NCBI RefSeq assembly: GCF_000315625.1
Contig: NW_005434663.1
Coordinates: forward strand, 277,337 to 341,336
Length of the DNA stretch: 64,000 bases
Source: Guillardia theta CCMP2712
Lineage: Eukaryota > Cryptophyceae > Pyrenomonadales > Geminigeraceae
Direction: 5' to 3'
The translations under genes and the position numbers were made by a program. Each line of letters opens with the position of its first letter. The first letter of the stretch is position 1. Positions 1 to 12,265 of the stretch are shown here, in pieces. The notes beneath the pieces were generated by a model. The model made no database searches. It was not told where the DNA came from and saw only the letters and a list, made by a program, of their open reading frames with translations.

Positions 1-560
1 GATGTGACAGGCCGCAGGGTCAGTAGAAGGACTGGGGAGAAGATCTTTGACCTTGTCCTCATGGAACTTCACACGGATACTGATCTACATGATGCCTTCA
101 GTCTCGACTCCACTTGCACTGCTGCACATCCTGCTGTAGCCGCCTCTACAGGCCGTCAAGACATACTGCATTTGGCCATGCAGAAGGTGGTGTTGTGAGC
201 TCGGCTCTGGCTGTGTTCTGACTCCTGTGCCGTTAGCTGCTCTGCTGCCTGGACTCTCGTTTTGCACTTCACATGGTCCACCAGGGGAAGTACATAGAGG
301 TGACCTCTTTCCCTTCGGCTCCCGCTGACCTTGGAACTCAGAACGTGTGGGGAAAGTCCATCTCTCAATCCGCTAAGGATTTGATTTATGGTGATGTCTT
401 GAGCTTCTCATCATCAGCGTGAGGATATCTTGCTTGTGGCAGCTTGCATCTGTTCTGGAGCCTTCATCATCGAACAGCAGAGTCGAGCTCACCCCCAGCA
501 GCGCAAACTTTCCCTCCATGAGATCGAGCGGACAATGGTGACTCATCGTATGCGGCTTCA

Positions 561-1231
561 ATGCCTGAGATGCTCTCACATGTGCAGCAATTCGCACGCG
601 TATGCGAGGTGATGTTCTCGCCAACAAAGAGATACAAGGAAGCTGTCCTGTTGCTTTGTTGGCGAGTCTTCGAGTTCATAGTCAACTCCGCCAAGGCTGT
701 TGGGCCTTTTGGAGAGTTTTCCTTTGACACCCTTCCGACGAAAGTCTTGCTGCAGCGGGTCTTAGTTGCGTTGGTGAGGAACCCGAACTCATTTCAAGGG
801 GTTGTTGAATCTTGCATCAGTACTCAGCCCTTGGCGACAACACTTTGCTAACTAACCGCGAGGACATCTTGATGAAGATACAAACCTTCAACGGTGAGCC
901 TGCCCTTGCACTTCGAGTTGAATGACAAGTAATCGAAGATGAGATGCAAGACATCGGCGGAGTGGGAGTGCTAGAAAACCTCTATGATGAGGCTATATCT
1001 TCCATCTGGAGCAGAGTACGGCTGCACCTGGATCAGAAGTCATCGGAGCTCAATGCGGGGCACAAGTATGACTGCTGGGTCTTTCACGAGAGCTCTCGAG
1101 CTTCACTCTTTCTGCGAGGGATTCTTCAAGTAGCCTGCTACGTGATGCTCCTCGTTGTGTTGACTCGTGATTCATTAGGAAGGGAACCAAGGTCGACTGA
1201 AACGACTCACTTCCTTGCCTGCCACCGTTGA
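561..1231 (+). CDS. Unknown protein, partial gene model
   Basis: I do not recognise this gene. Three exons chain in phase: about 561-773, 821-893 and 951-1129 (or on to the stop at 1231), with GT-AG introns at 774-820 and 894-950. The product is helical and soluble-looking, with segments such as RYKEAVLLLCWRVFEF and VLENLYDEAISSIWSRVR, and no signal peptide. The true start is probably further upstream: the first 550 bases hold short open pieces I could not join. The end is also uncertain, because a GT at 1130 could lead to more exons before 1.5 kb. Even codon flow and phase agreement across both introns are the reasons to call it real. Confidence 0.4.
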
Positions 1232-1619
1232 GGTATTCCTCCTTATTTGCGCGAGTCGAGGTTTGATGGCTTGTAGTTGTTCTGTCACGAGGACCTCCAG
1301 GCATTATTTCGCCGGCTACGGGCAGGCTCGAGAGAGATACTGCTTGGGTGGATGAAACTGGGAGGTTTGCACTTGCTTCACGCAGCTCTCGATTGAGTTC
1401 TTCCAACAGCTATATATTGGGATTTAGCTGAAGATCGACATGTGCACCTTAGACCTCTCGAAGCTGACCTGGAATCCCCAGTGATAGATGACAAGTGCTC
1501 TGGTTGTACCAGCACAGATAATGCCTGACCATCGTGTCTGCTATTTGTCTGGTTGCGAGTTCGTCCCTTCATTCTCTGTCCCACAAGTCACTTCTGTCCA
1601 TCCTTCCCCTCCTTGCCCC

Positions 1620-1657
1620 CTGCTCCTCCTCCTCCTCCTCCTCCTCCTCCTCCTCTC
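1620..1657. repeat. (TCC)n microsatellite
   Basis: About a dozen CTC/TCC triplets run in a row. Overlapping frames give poly-Leu or poly-Pro, which is not evidence of coding. Confidence 0.9.
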
Positions 1658-1735
1658 CCTCCTCTCGCCATCCTTCAGGATCTCCATGACGTCCCAATCA
1701 AAATGCCCGACATCATTGTCGGGGAGATTTTAGTC

Positions 1736-2110
1736 GTCAAAAGGGTAGGGGTGGATGTTCCTTTCCTTGGACCGGGTATATTCTAATGGAATTGAAATAC
1801 GTAGACAGGGGTACATGAGTATGGGGGTGGTAAAAATTGTCAGCTGAGGTGGTAGGGTGATTCTTTTTTCTTTCAAATTCTTTCAGACAGATGATTGTTG
1901 AACAGGACGGTGGGGGTAGTCTGACTTTTGAAAATAATTGAGGGTGGGTCTGTTTCATAGGTAGGGTATTTCACAGACGGGTAGTTTTCAGAGGTATATG
2001 CATATGTAAAGGTGGGTATATATTTGAAAATCAGGGTCCTTTGATCGGAATTTTGCTTCCAAAGTGGGTAGTGACAGTATACGAAGGGTGGAGGGGGTGG
2101 GACGCAGGGT
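1736..2110. promoter_or_regulatory. G-rich GGGGTA-type upstream tract
   Basis: Repeated degenerate words (GGGTAGGGGTGG, GGGGGTGG, GGTAGGG, GTGGGTA) all have G on the plus strand. The tract ends just before the B-box formin start at 2122. It belongs to the promoter-linked sequence class seen elsewhere in the window. A regulatory role is inferred from position only. Confidence 0.4.
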
Positions 2111-2121
2111 CGGTGCTGGCG

Positions 2122-5100
2122 ATGGAGTTGTGTTCAGTATGCGAAGAGTACATGGCGGAATGGTTCTGCCGCAAGTGCGACCGAAAGATATGTCAGGTGA
2201 GAGGAGGAGGAGGAGGAGGAGGAGTGAAGGAGAATGGGCAACGGGTGGTGGAGCAGCAGCAGCAGCAGCAGCAGCTGTAGCAGTAGCAGAGGTAAATATT
2301 TCTGGTGCTGTAGGGGCAGTCCAGGAGGAAGTGGCCAAGGAAAGGGACCTGGACGACAAGAAAGACTTGAGTGAGAGGAGGAAGAGAACTAAGTGAAGAG
2401 AATTTGAAAAAGAGGCGACCGCAGTTGATGATGGAGGAAAGGCGGAGAGGCGAGATCAGGAGGCAAGAACAAGTTTTGTTAGCTGAATTCATCGCCCATC
2501 TTGGAATTCTGCTGAAGAACGAGGGAGCAAGAAGCAAACTTTGCTCATGGCATGACGTAGCGCGACGTTCCGCTCACATTCAAGGAACTAGAATTGTCGA
2601 CTGTAGGAGTCGATCAGTCACCCGGAGCACGAAGGTTGGAGGGAAGGAAGAGATCCGTACAGTAGAGTAGAGATCTCAGAGTTGAGGACAATAGAACATC
2701 GGAGCGAGCCTCTTGACCCTGACTGGTGCAGGAATGCGACGAAGTAATCCACCTCATCCCCGAGAAGACCGTCCATCAACGGATCCCCCTGAAGCCCACA
2801 CAGCCTGCTGCTGCTCCTGCGCCTGCTGCTGCTCCCGCTCCACCTCCTGCTCCTGTTCCGCACAGTTCCTATGGAGCGCCAGGATATCAAACCTTTGCCA
2901 ACAACTTCCTACCAGTCGGGGCAGGCGGTCACAATGCACCAGTGCCATTCAAGCCCCCTGAGGTAAAATAAGAGGGCTCTATTTGTCTTCTCTTACTTTG
3001 GAGCGCTTCTTACAACGCTGACGTCTCTGTTTGCTGCAGCTCGGCGCGTTCGCTCCGATCCCTTATCAAGCTCAACCAGCGGCGCACCAGTGAGCAGTCA
3101 TTCGTCAGACGAGAAAGTCCATTGAACCTGAGCTTACAGTTCGCCTCCTATTCAACGCGAATTTCAACAACAGCTTGAGCATACTATTCATGAGCAACGC
3201 TCAGTGCTGGAACAGGTAAAAGCACATGCTTTCGCCGTGTAATCATATCTAATCTGAGTCGGGTCTTCAAGATGCAAATACCGTCATATACAATGTATCA
3301 AGACCGATATTCAGCATATGCACAACCAGAACCGCAGAGGATCGTAGCGAGGTATACCCTGAAGCAAGTCGAGCCCTTCGTTGACGTTCCCACCAGCAGC
3401 ATCCCCGTAACCAAGCAAGGAAGCGAAGTGTCTGCTCCTCCCGGCTCCATCGCCCCGTATGAGCGACCACATCCCTGCTCCCTCGCAGCTCACCTCCCTC
3501 ATCCAGCCCGCCAGAACCCGAGGTCTACTACGACAACGCGCCAGCTTGGGAACCCCCAGCAGATGACGAGGAGGATGCGGTCAGTCTTGGCTCTAACCAG
3601 AACTTTTCCTGATGAACGTCATGCGTAGAATCTTGCAACGTTGGCACCACCACCGTCGCACCCTGAGAACCTTCCAGATCTCCAGCTCGCTGAAGACAGC
3701 CAGTTAAGGTCCTGATCTGAACTTCATGGTTGAAGTCTCAACGAAGCTTTAGCTCCAAGCCTGCTGTGGCTCCTGAAGGAGACAAGCAGACAGAGGGCAT
3801 GCCAAAAGCTTCCGGAGCAACGGACGGCTCTCTAGGTAGGCTGCGGCTAAAAAAAGTGGCGGGTCTAATGTGCTCTTCACTTTCAGACCCTAGCGCGGAA
3901 GAATCTAAGACTGCACCGTATGCTGTAGCAGCTGGTATCACAGGGATCAACGAAACCAAGGTGAAGAAATAGCAGGTGGCACAGAGCTGCATGGTTATCC
4001 TTTGCTGTCCGTCAGGTTCCTGAAGATGCTCTGGCTAAGCTGAAAGAGACGCAATCGACCATAGTGAAAGGTAGCTTCACAACATTCCTCTTGTCAGCCT
4101 TCTGACATCACACCTCCGCTCTCGTCTCCAAGAATCGAGAACAAGTATCCCAGCTGATACAAGCACACTGCGAGACAAGTTCGTGCAGGTACGAACACTT
4201 CCCATCGTCTCCTCTGCCTGATCGTTGGGCGATACAGAGAGGAGCGGCAAGTTTTGTTGCACAGCTTCGAGCCACGCAGGACAACGAGGCAGACATGCTT
4301 GTCTCCTTGATTCTCACAAAGGAGATGCTCCTTGTGGCCAAGAAACCGAGGTGAATGAAACGATGGAATAGAGGGTATGTTTACAGTTGTTCGTCAGCTA
4401 CAAGACCCTCTACACCCTTAAGTTTGCCTCTGGGTTGAAGGCCTTTCCTGTTCCTCGAGACCCCAATGGCGTGATCGTAAGTCAAGCAGCTGGGCAGGGA
4501 CGGAGCGACATGACGCAGTCAAATTCAGGTTCTCAGCTCGGACCTCGCTGAGCCTCTCGTGTTTGGTTGTGGCCAGGTGAGTGTCGGCACTTGACACCCT
4601 CCAGCTGAGCCCGTCCAGGCGCATCTCCTGCAAGAAACTCTCGAGGCCTTCGTCAAACTCGGAGGCTTCTCGGGTCCAGCTGCAAGGCTCCCGGCAGGTT
4701 GACAAGTTCGATGACGTTCGAATACAACCTGAGCTCCCCCAGGTCAACCAGCACCAGGTCCAGCACAACAACAAGGTGACGAGGATACGAACTTCTCTTC
4801 CTAGCCTCACTCCAGCTGTCAGATGCCAAGACTCCTGCTCCTCCTGCCCCTCCTGCTCCCCCCGCCCCTCCTGCCCCTCCACCTCCACCCGCTCCTGCAG
4901 GAGGAGCCAGCGGGCCGCCTCCTCCACCCCCTCCTCCTCCTCCAGGCCTGTCTGGAGCACCACCACCTCCACCTCCTCCGCCAGGAGGCGGGCCTCCGCC
5001 ACCACCTCCACCACCTCCTCCTGGCGGCCAAGGCCCTCCGCCCCCCCCGCCTCCTCCTGGTCCATCCTTGTTGTCAGCTAAGTCACCTCTGACTCTTTCA

Positions 5101-8080
5101 AGGTGGCGGGCCTCCTCCTCCACCTCCTCCACCTGGCAAAGGAGGGCCTCCAGGTCCTCCTCCTCCTCCTGGCCAAGTCCTGTTGGGAGCTGCAGCGCCA
5201 GCGGTCGCGGGGATGCCAGCGAAGAAGAAGCAGCAGCCTGTGAAGAAGCTGAAGCAAGTGCACTGGATCAAAGTGAACGAGAGGAAAGTCAAGGACACCA
5301 TCTGGGAGAACATGAAGGATGACGAGGTGAAGGACCGAAACTTGTGCAGCTTATCTCTTCTGAGAGATTCGCGTGCAGGTCAAGATCGACAAGGATGAGT
5401 TGGAGAACTTGTTTGCGGCGAAGACTCTGGCGAAGGAGACGAACGCGGCAAGTCAACCATGCCGGAGAGGGGAGAGCGTGATCGACTTGGTCAGGACGAG
5501 GCGCAGGAAGGAGAGGATGCAGCACTAGGACAGCCAGGCGGTGAGGCTCTGGCCCTTCTGTCTTGCTTCATGACCGTAGCATCAGGGCTCCGCAAGAAGA
5601 GAGTGGTCATCCTGTTGAGCGCCAACAGGTAGGAGGAGCCAGCAAGGAGCTGCCGCGACTGACAGGGAGCAGATCGCAGACCATCGGAGTTCTGCTGTCC
5701 CACCTCAAGATCCCCCACGAGGAGTTCAGGAGAGCCATCATGGCGCTCGACACGAGGACGCTGCAGGTGAACAAGAGGAGGAGGAGGAGGGCAACAACTC
5801 ACACTGTGGCAGCCGAACTTCGTGGTGCAGCTGATGAGGCTGCTGCCCACAGACCAGGAGGTCGCGGCCCTGCAGTCCTACACCGGGTCTGTCTGCTTCA
5901 TTTGTTCCCTCTCAATTCACCTTCCAGCTGGACAGGCCCAAGGAAGAGCTGGGAACGGCCGAGCGCTTCCTCTTCGAGCTCCTCTGCATCCCTCGCCTCA
6001 AGCCTCGTCTGCAGGTGAGCGGCAGGCGTGCAGGAGCCTGAGCGTGCTGAGGCGGCTTCCAGTGCTTCGTGTTCATCCTCGAATTCAACGCAAGGTTGCA
6101 TGACCTATCGGAGAACGTGGAGGTAGCGCAAGACTCTGCTCCTCCTTCTGCTCCTCCTCCTCCGCTCACCCCAGGCAGGTCCTCAACTACGCTCTTCATG
6201 ATATCAAGCGCTGTTCGAAGCTTGTCAAGGTGACAAGAGAGGAGACCACTGCTGCTGCAACTGCCGCTCAGCCACCCGCAGGTCTTCGAGCTGATTCTTG
6301 CCATTGGCAACTACCTGAATGGGACGGGACCGCGAGGAGGAGCGTACGGGTTCAAGCTGGAGGTGCGAGGAGCTCGTCCAAGGAATCAGGCTCCTCACTC
6401 GCTGCAGGTCCTCACCAAACTTGCGGACACCAAGACGACCGACAACAAGAGCACGTTGCTCCACTATCTCGTGCGTGAGAACGAGGGAGAGGATTGGACG
6501 TGAACGCTGCTGCGTGTAGGTGAGTTTCATAGAGCGGGAGAACAAGAGCCTGTTAGACTTTCCGCAAGAGCTCAGCAACGTCGAGATTGGAGCAAAAGTC
6601 TCGGAGAATGTGGTGTGTGATGAGGAGGAGACTGTTGTGCTCCTTTGAATGGCATCAGGTGGAGGAGATTAGCAAGTTCAAGAGGGAGATCAAGTTCATT
6701 TACGAGGAGATGAATCGTCCCTACTACAAGTAGCAGCTCCTTCTCCTTGTGTGCTTCGACCTCTGCCCTCACTTCCCTGCCAGGAGCAACGCCAAGAACG
6801 ACCCGTGCGGAGCGAAGCTCGAGCAGTTCTACCACACCGCGTACAACGACATGGAGGTGCTGGAGCAGAACAAGAAGGACGTGAGCATGAGCAGGCGCTG
6901 CCGCTTCACCTCGATGACGTTGCCACAGGCGCTGAGCTTGTACAAGGAAGTCTCAAAGACGTGAGAGGTGCGGTTAGACGCGAAGAGAGCTGACGGAGGT
7001 CGCCAGGTTCGGGGAAGAAGATCTCAAGCCAGACGAGTTTCTCACGCAGATCCATCAATTCGCGCAAGCCTTCAAGGAAGCGTACAACGAGAACGTCAGG
7101 AAGAAGGTCAGGTGCTGAAACCCTCCTGCTCTCGCTCATCTTCTCACAGGAAGAGGAGGAGAGGATTCGAAGCCGGCGGGAGGCCTTCATCAAGCAGATG
7201 GCAGAGCGCGACAAACAGGTCGAGGCCAGAAAGAAAGGAAAAGCAGCTCCACACAAACCTGCCAACGACGCTCGATCGCAGAATGCAGTGAGTGACCACC
7301 CTCCTTTCCTCCACCTCCTCCCCTCAAGACCTCTCTCTTCTCTCCTTGACCCAAATCAACAGCCGAACCAGTCCAAGGAGAACGCAGCAGCAAGACCAGA
7401 GCAGCGACAGCATGAGCAGGCGCCTCTCAAACAACCTCCCTCCTCCTTCAACTCTCGCGCAGCTCCGAAGAACGCGCAAGGGGCAAGGGCTTGTTCTGCG
7501 TTCTATCGCCCTGCTGATGAAGCATGCAGGACTCCGACGACTCTATCGCACAGATGATCAACACCATGCCCAAGAGCGGCAAATTCGTGATCAAGAAGCA
7601 GGTGGCTGACGCCTCCTCCTTGTCCTCCTCCTCCTCCCTCCTCTTCTCTCCTCTTTTCTCTTCCTCCTCTCCTCTCCTCTCCTCTCCAATCCTCCCTCTT
7701 CTTCGTTTCTCTCTATCGACCTGTAGCTGACGCAAGACATAGGCTACCAAGGAGGGCAGCACCCTCCTTCGCGACCACTTGCAGGTGAGGCAACCATGCG
7801 CGTCATGCTCGAGCGATCTCACTCCTTGCCAGCAAAAGAAGGATGAGCAGCCCTCGCAAAGCTCGTCCAGTACTCCTCTCTCCGCCATCGCCCCGTCCAA
7901 TGGCACCTCCTCCTTCTCTGACTCCTCCACCAACAGCCTCGAGAGCTCGGAGGTCAGCGGCTCCTGCTCGTGTTGCTCCTGACGATTCAACAACAGCAGG
8001 CTACATCTGGCAACCGGATCCGCTCGAACCTCAAGGACCTGGGGAGGTTTCTGACACCAGGAGGAGGCAAGCGCAAGTAG
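2122..8080 (+). CDS. B-box zinc finger formin (FH1-FH2 actin nucleator)
   Basis: Formins nucleate and elongate unbranched actin filaments through the FH2 domain, fed by profilin-actin bound to proline-rich FH1. I chained exons at 2122-2196, 2732-2962, 3040-3089, 3140-3215, 3272-3351 and 3489-3579 and on through about 20 more; splice phases agree as far as FH1. Exons 1-2 make a complete B-box (C-x2-C-x8-C-x2-C-x4-C-x2-C-x4-H-x7-H), split by the first intron after the fifth Cys. Then come Pro/Ala-rich linkers and a helical region with [20 protein letters not shown]1 (4830-5190) has long proline runs. FH2 begins with [12 protein letters not shown] near 5250 and includes [29 protein letters not shown] and [12 protein letters not shown] basic tail ends [13 protein letters not shown]. 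The start is the Met directly before the first zinc Cys. FH1-FH2 is certain; exact exon edges in the middle are my reading. Confidence 0.85.
2203..2280. repeat. GGA and AGC triplet runs in formin intron 1
   Basis: Short (GGA)n and (AGC)n runs lie inside the 535-nt intron 2197-2731, which splits the B-box codons. They are non-coding in my model. Confidence 0.7.
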
Positions 8081-8183
8081 ATAAACGTGATTATGCCCTA
8101 TACGACTGAAGGTAGTCGTACCACAACCTCTTTGTCTGCAATCATGGTTCTGATGCTACATCATTTCCGTCTCTTCTTGCTTT

Positions 8184-8277
8184 ATCCCTCTCCTCTCCTC
8201 TCCTCTCCTCTCCTCTCCTCTCCTCTCCTCTCCTCTCCTCTCCTCTCCTCTCCTCTCCTCTCCTCTCCTCTCCTCTC
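8184..8277. repeat. (TCCTC)n pentanucleotide repeat
   Basis: A near-perfect 5-bp tandem array of about 18 copies lies between the formin stop (8080) and the NDUFA2 gene. Confidence 0.95.
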
Positions 8278-8289
8278 GCTCGCAAAGAC

Positions 8290-8520
8290 ATTGGTTCATA
8301 ACATTTTGCAACCACCCCTACCCCTACACTTTACCTTGTTACGTACCCCCTTTCGCCAACCCTGTCTACAACCTTTACGGTACAAGAACCCCTATGACTC
8401 ACTACCCCTGAACTAAAAGAATAACACCCCTACCCCCTCTACTAGCACACACCACCCCCATTCAAGCTAACACCCTACCTACCCTGTCATATCTCATTTT
8501 AAGTACCCCCACCGTTTGCC
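8290..8520. promoter_or_regulatory. C-rich CTACCCC-type tract upstream of NDUFA2
   Basis: Many ACCCCTACCCC, TACCCCC and ACCACCCC words occur with C on the plus strand, ending about 20-50 bases before the NDUFA2 start. It is the same class as the other promoter-side tracts but in the opposite orientation. Function is inferred. Confidence 0.4.
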
Positions 8521-8569
8521 CTCGCTCCTCTCCTCTCCCATGCCGTGGCGCGCGCGGCTTTCCCGCAAC

Positions 8570-9281
8570 ATGGCCGAGCTTCGCTTCCTCATCAATCCTC
8601 GGGCTCCGCACACGGAAGGATGCAGGTGCCTTGACTTGCGTCTTCCAGCACACTCTTCCTCCCTTACCCCCTCCTTATCTCATTCTCCTCCTGGTTGAAT
8701 GGCCTGACTGATGTGGTTTTCATTCATTCTGTTGTGTTTTAACTATCTTCCAGTGATTATGCGTGTTTTTTCAATGTCTTGACTGCTTCTGATATCTATC
8801 ACATATGAAATTCAGTGTTACTTGCAATTTTCTTTTTGTTTCCGTCAGTTTTCTGAATGATAGCTTTCGTGACCCACAGAAAGTTGTTTATCGTTTTGCT
8901 TGTGCTTTGTTTCTTTCTGTGACGATTGGTTCATTTCCTATGGAAAGAGTTGAATCAAGACTGAACTCTGATTGCAGCAAGTTCATTATCAAACACTATG
9001 CTTTCTTGAAAGGGCTTAACCCCGAGATGACTTTTCTGGTTCGTGAAACGGCCAACACGTCCTGGGAGCCTGTGGTCGAAGCTGTTTACCAAGGTTTCAA
9101 AGCCAACGAGACCACCAGGGTCACCAACATGACCGAAGAGCAAATCTTTGGTATACAATTGCATGTTGACGATTGTGTTGCTTTCTGACGCGCTCGTGGT
9201 ACAGCCGAAGTGAAAAGGTTCAATGATGTTGGAATTGAGCACAACAAGCATGTGGAATATTTGTTGCCTGACATTATTTGA
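8570..9281 (+). CDS. NDUFA2: NADH dehydrogenase (complex I) subunit NDUFA2/B8
   Basis: This is an accessory subunit of the mitochondrial complex I matrix arm, with a thioredoxin-like L51/S25/CI-B8 fold. Exons 8570-8625, 8978-9150 and 9205-9281 (introns 352 and 54 nt) add up to 101 codons, close to the roughly 99 residues of animal NDUFA2. The start gives MAELRFLINPRAPHTEGC; the core KFIIKHYAFLKGLNPEMTFL and LVRETANTSWEP fit the family pattern of DFIEKRY..LK..NP....IRE. An upstream in-frame ATG at 8540 would add ten residues (MPWRARLSRN), possibly a targeting extension. Unspliced reading past 9150 stops at once, so the last exon rests on the intron call. Confidence 0.8.
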
Positions 9282-9610
9282 ATGCAAGAGTAACACAGAT
9301 TGAACCAACATCTTGTGTAATGGCGCTTTGTGGTCCTTCTTTCCCTCTTCACAAATAGATTCCCACAGATAGATTCACTATCGCATGTCTGCTTAGATGC
9401 AGAGCTGTGCAAGCACAAAGCCATTTCTTACATGTCTTGTGTGATTTACATGTGCGAGTCCATGTAGTCTTGGCGCTTCGAGTTGGAACTTCGGTTTTTC
9501 TTCCCCATCCAACGATCCGCCGTCTTGTCCCATCGCTTGCCAACCTCCGCCTGACGTCGGGAGGGGACCCGGCCTGGCTGACCATCATCGAAGTAGCGGC
9601 CTGCAGCCAG

Positions 9611-11546
9611 TCAGTGGGGACGCTCTTTGTGCTTATGCTCACCTGGATTCTTCTCTGAGACGGGTTTCGGGTAAAGCTGCACGTTGGCCGACATCTTGTC
9701 CCTGCTGTCATGTCAGTGACGGCAAGAGGAAGCGCATCAAGAAGTATGAGATTGACCTCAGCTCAGAGTAGGAAACGATCTTCACGTTGCAGTCAAGCTG
9801 CTCCTTCTCGCTCATTTGCCATGGCGAATGAACTTTGACCACCGGAACGTTTCTGAGCTCGGGGCACCAGAGGCGGCAATACTCGCCATCTTCATCGTAG
9901 TCCTTGGATTGCTTCAGGATGTTGAACTTGTTGATCCTGCCCCCTGAAAGCCCAGCAGCGAACATCCAGTTCCCCCAGTTCGCCGTCACGTCGTGATCAA
10001 GCAACGTCTCCTCGAAGTACGCTGCCCCGAGTCGCCAGTCAACGTTGAGGTTCTGCGTGAGGAAGCTAGCGACGTTCTGTCTTCCTCTGTTGGACATGAA
10101 GCCGGTGTACTTCAACTCGCGCATGTTGGCATCCACAAGAGGCTGGCCGGTCTCTCCGTCCACCCATCGCTGAAACGCTTCTCCTTCACCCTCCCACTTC
10201 CACGACCTGTGCGCGATGCCTCCGATCTTGAAGACTTCATTGCCATGCTTCATGCAGATGTAGCGGAAGAAATCTCTCCAGATGAGCTCGAAGATGAGCC
10301 AGTAAGTCGACTTGTTCTTCACCCGCTGGGACTCGTACCGCTGCACTTCCTCATAGATGAATCGAGGAGAAATGCATCCATGCGCCAGCCAAGCCGAAAA
10401 CTTGGAGCTGTAGTCAGCTCCGATCATGCCGTTTCTGGTCTCGAAGTAGTCCTTCAGACAGTCCTGCTTCCAGATGTAATGCTGAATCCTGTCCAGTCCA
10501 GCTGACTCGCCTCCCACGAACTGAAGGACAGAGCGAGGGTCCGGCTTTGCCGCTCCTTCGACTTCCTGAGCTGAAAAGCCCAGCGACTCGAGAGACGGAA
10601 GCCCTTCGTCGAGCTTCTTCGCGTCTTCGGGGACGACGCCAAGGTTGCCCTTGACCGGGTATGGGAAGCACTTGCGGACCTTGGACTTCCTCTCACACGC
10701 CTCCTTGAAGGGAGTGAAGACATCAGGCATGTCCGTCAGCCCCTGCCTGTTCGAGAATCACGTGAGCAAACCACGGAGTGAAGGAGAAAAGAGAGGAGAT
10801 GGAAGAAGAAAAGAGGACAGAAAGGATGGAAGGGGGGGGGGGGGGGGGGGGACATCCGCAACCTGTAAGGAAGGTCGTCCCGATGAAACAGAGTGTGACC
10901 CCAGAGCAGGTGAAGTTTGCCTCCTATGAGCGACGTAAGACTAGCGCAACAGAAGAGAAATGCCGTCACCCAAAGGAGCGATGGCTCGCTTCACAGCACG
11001 ATCAACGCGAAGCTCTTCGTCCGTCACTTCCTCTTGGGCCAGCACTGTGGTGTCTTCTCCGCTCTGCATAAGGCGAGGAATGATCACTTCTGGCTTGCCA
11101 GAGAGCACCAGCAGATCCGAACCAACTCCTTGCAGCCTCTTCTTGAGGTCTGCAACGGACTCCAGCAGAAACTTGGCACGAAGTACGCCAGTTTTGCGAG
11201 GACCATACTGACTCTGAGCGAAGAACCGTGGATCGAAGCAGTACACAGGGAGGACACTGAGAGCGCTGTTGGAAGCAAGGAAACGCTTGCTTGCCTCTGC
11301 AATGAGCACGTTGTCTGTAAGACGAAGATCGTTCCTGAACCAGAGGACAACACGTCCTCCCGACATCTTCAGACTCGTCAACGGTTTGTTCACCTGCCTT
11401 GCTTGAATCGAGGGAAGATTGAAGCTCCCGACGAAGGCAGCAAACGAAGAAGAGAAGAGGGAGAGGAGGAGGAGGAGGAAGGGAAGGGAGGGATACAAGG
11501 CAGGCAGCTTGAGCGGCTGAGGCTTTAGGGGATCCTCCTCCTCCAA
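9611..11546 (-). CDS. Cryptochrome DASH, plastid-targeted
   Basis: DASH cryptochromes bind FAD and a folate antenna and repair UV-made pyrimidine dimers, mainly in single-stranded DNA. Exons are 11546-10970, 10923-10863, 10746-9757 and 9701-9611, summing to 573 codons. The photolyase N-domain starts GGRVVLWFRNDLRLTDN. The FAD domain has SKFSAWLAHGCISPRFIYEE, TGFMSNRGRQNVASFL and HDVTANWGNWMFAAGLSGG. The N-terminus is a hydrophobic signal peptide (LPFLLLLLSLFSSSFAA) followed by Phe38 and a Ser/basic stretch, the two-part presequence of complex red plastids. The last intron (9702-9756) is less certain: skipping it gives a stop at 9708, but splicing yields a YPKPV tail resembling plant CRY3. Intron 10747-10862 holds a 20-G run. 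Confidence 0.9.
10832..10851. repeat. Homopolymer G20 inside a cryptochrome intron
   Basis: Twenty consecutive G (C on the coding strand) lie near the donor side of intron 10747-10862. The run forms part of that intron's pyrimidine-rich sequence. Its exact length may be a sequencing or assembly artefact. Confidence 0.9.
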
Positions 11547-11579
11547 CTCTCAAAACCACACGCTTAAAGGCCCTGGTCG

Positions 11580-11900
11580 TAGTAGAGTTTACTCAAAGTT
11601 CAAGGCCTTGAGCAAACTACCCCACCTATTTCAACCCTGATTTCGCATCACCCCCTACTCACACCCCTGCACCTCATGATGAAAGGCTATCTTTGTGGCA
11701 TTATACCCGGTACTATAGTACCCCTACCCACCTTAAACACACCTACCCCCAAATTATCGCATATGACACCCTACCCTGTAGTTTACTGCATGTCACCTAG
11801 CAACTGCCCACTACCCCTGTGGTTTACTTTAGTACCAAGAAGTCATCAGTACCATGAATTCCTTCGAGTACTGATAACCTATACCCTCATCCCCGCTATA
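11580..11900. promoter_or_regulatory. C-rich TACCCC tract between divergent cryptochrome and TTC13-like genes
   Basis: Words such as CTACCCCAC, ACCCCTACCCACC and CACCCTACCC recur across about 300 bases, directly upstream of the cryptochrome start (11546, minus). The TTC13-like gene starts further on at 12266 (plus). Between them, 11.98-12.02 kb is an AGGAAG-rich purine run. Regulatory role inferred. Confidence 0.4.
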
Positions 11901-12265
11901 TCACTCATCGCCCTCGCACCCGAATTTCCCGCGCTGGCATGAAGCTCAACGCGAATGGGCTGAAGGCATGAGGAATGGGGAGAGAGGACGAGGAAGAGGA
12001 AGAGGAAGAGGAAGAGGATAAGGATGATGATGAACAAGAAGCGATTGAGAACATGAAGTTCGAGATGGGGTGAAGGGTCAACCTGGAAGGTGACTTGTTG
12101 ACATGGCTATGTGGAGTAGGATATTCAGGAAAGACGTACAGAAATGAGTAACCCAGGGGAGTCAGGGATGAAAGGACAGAGGAATCAGGGAGCAGCTTAT
12201 GATGGGCAAATACTATGCTCACGGACCTATCTTCCTCTGCTTGACGGTTGTGCTCTAGTTGGGGA

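Noticed and set aside
4653-5132. Minus-strand Gly-rich frame opposite the formin FH1 region
   Set aside because: It is the complement of proline codons; the plus-strand FH1 is followed in frame by FH2.
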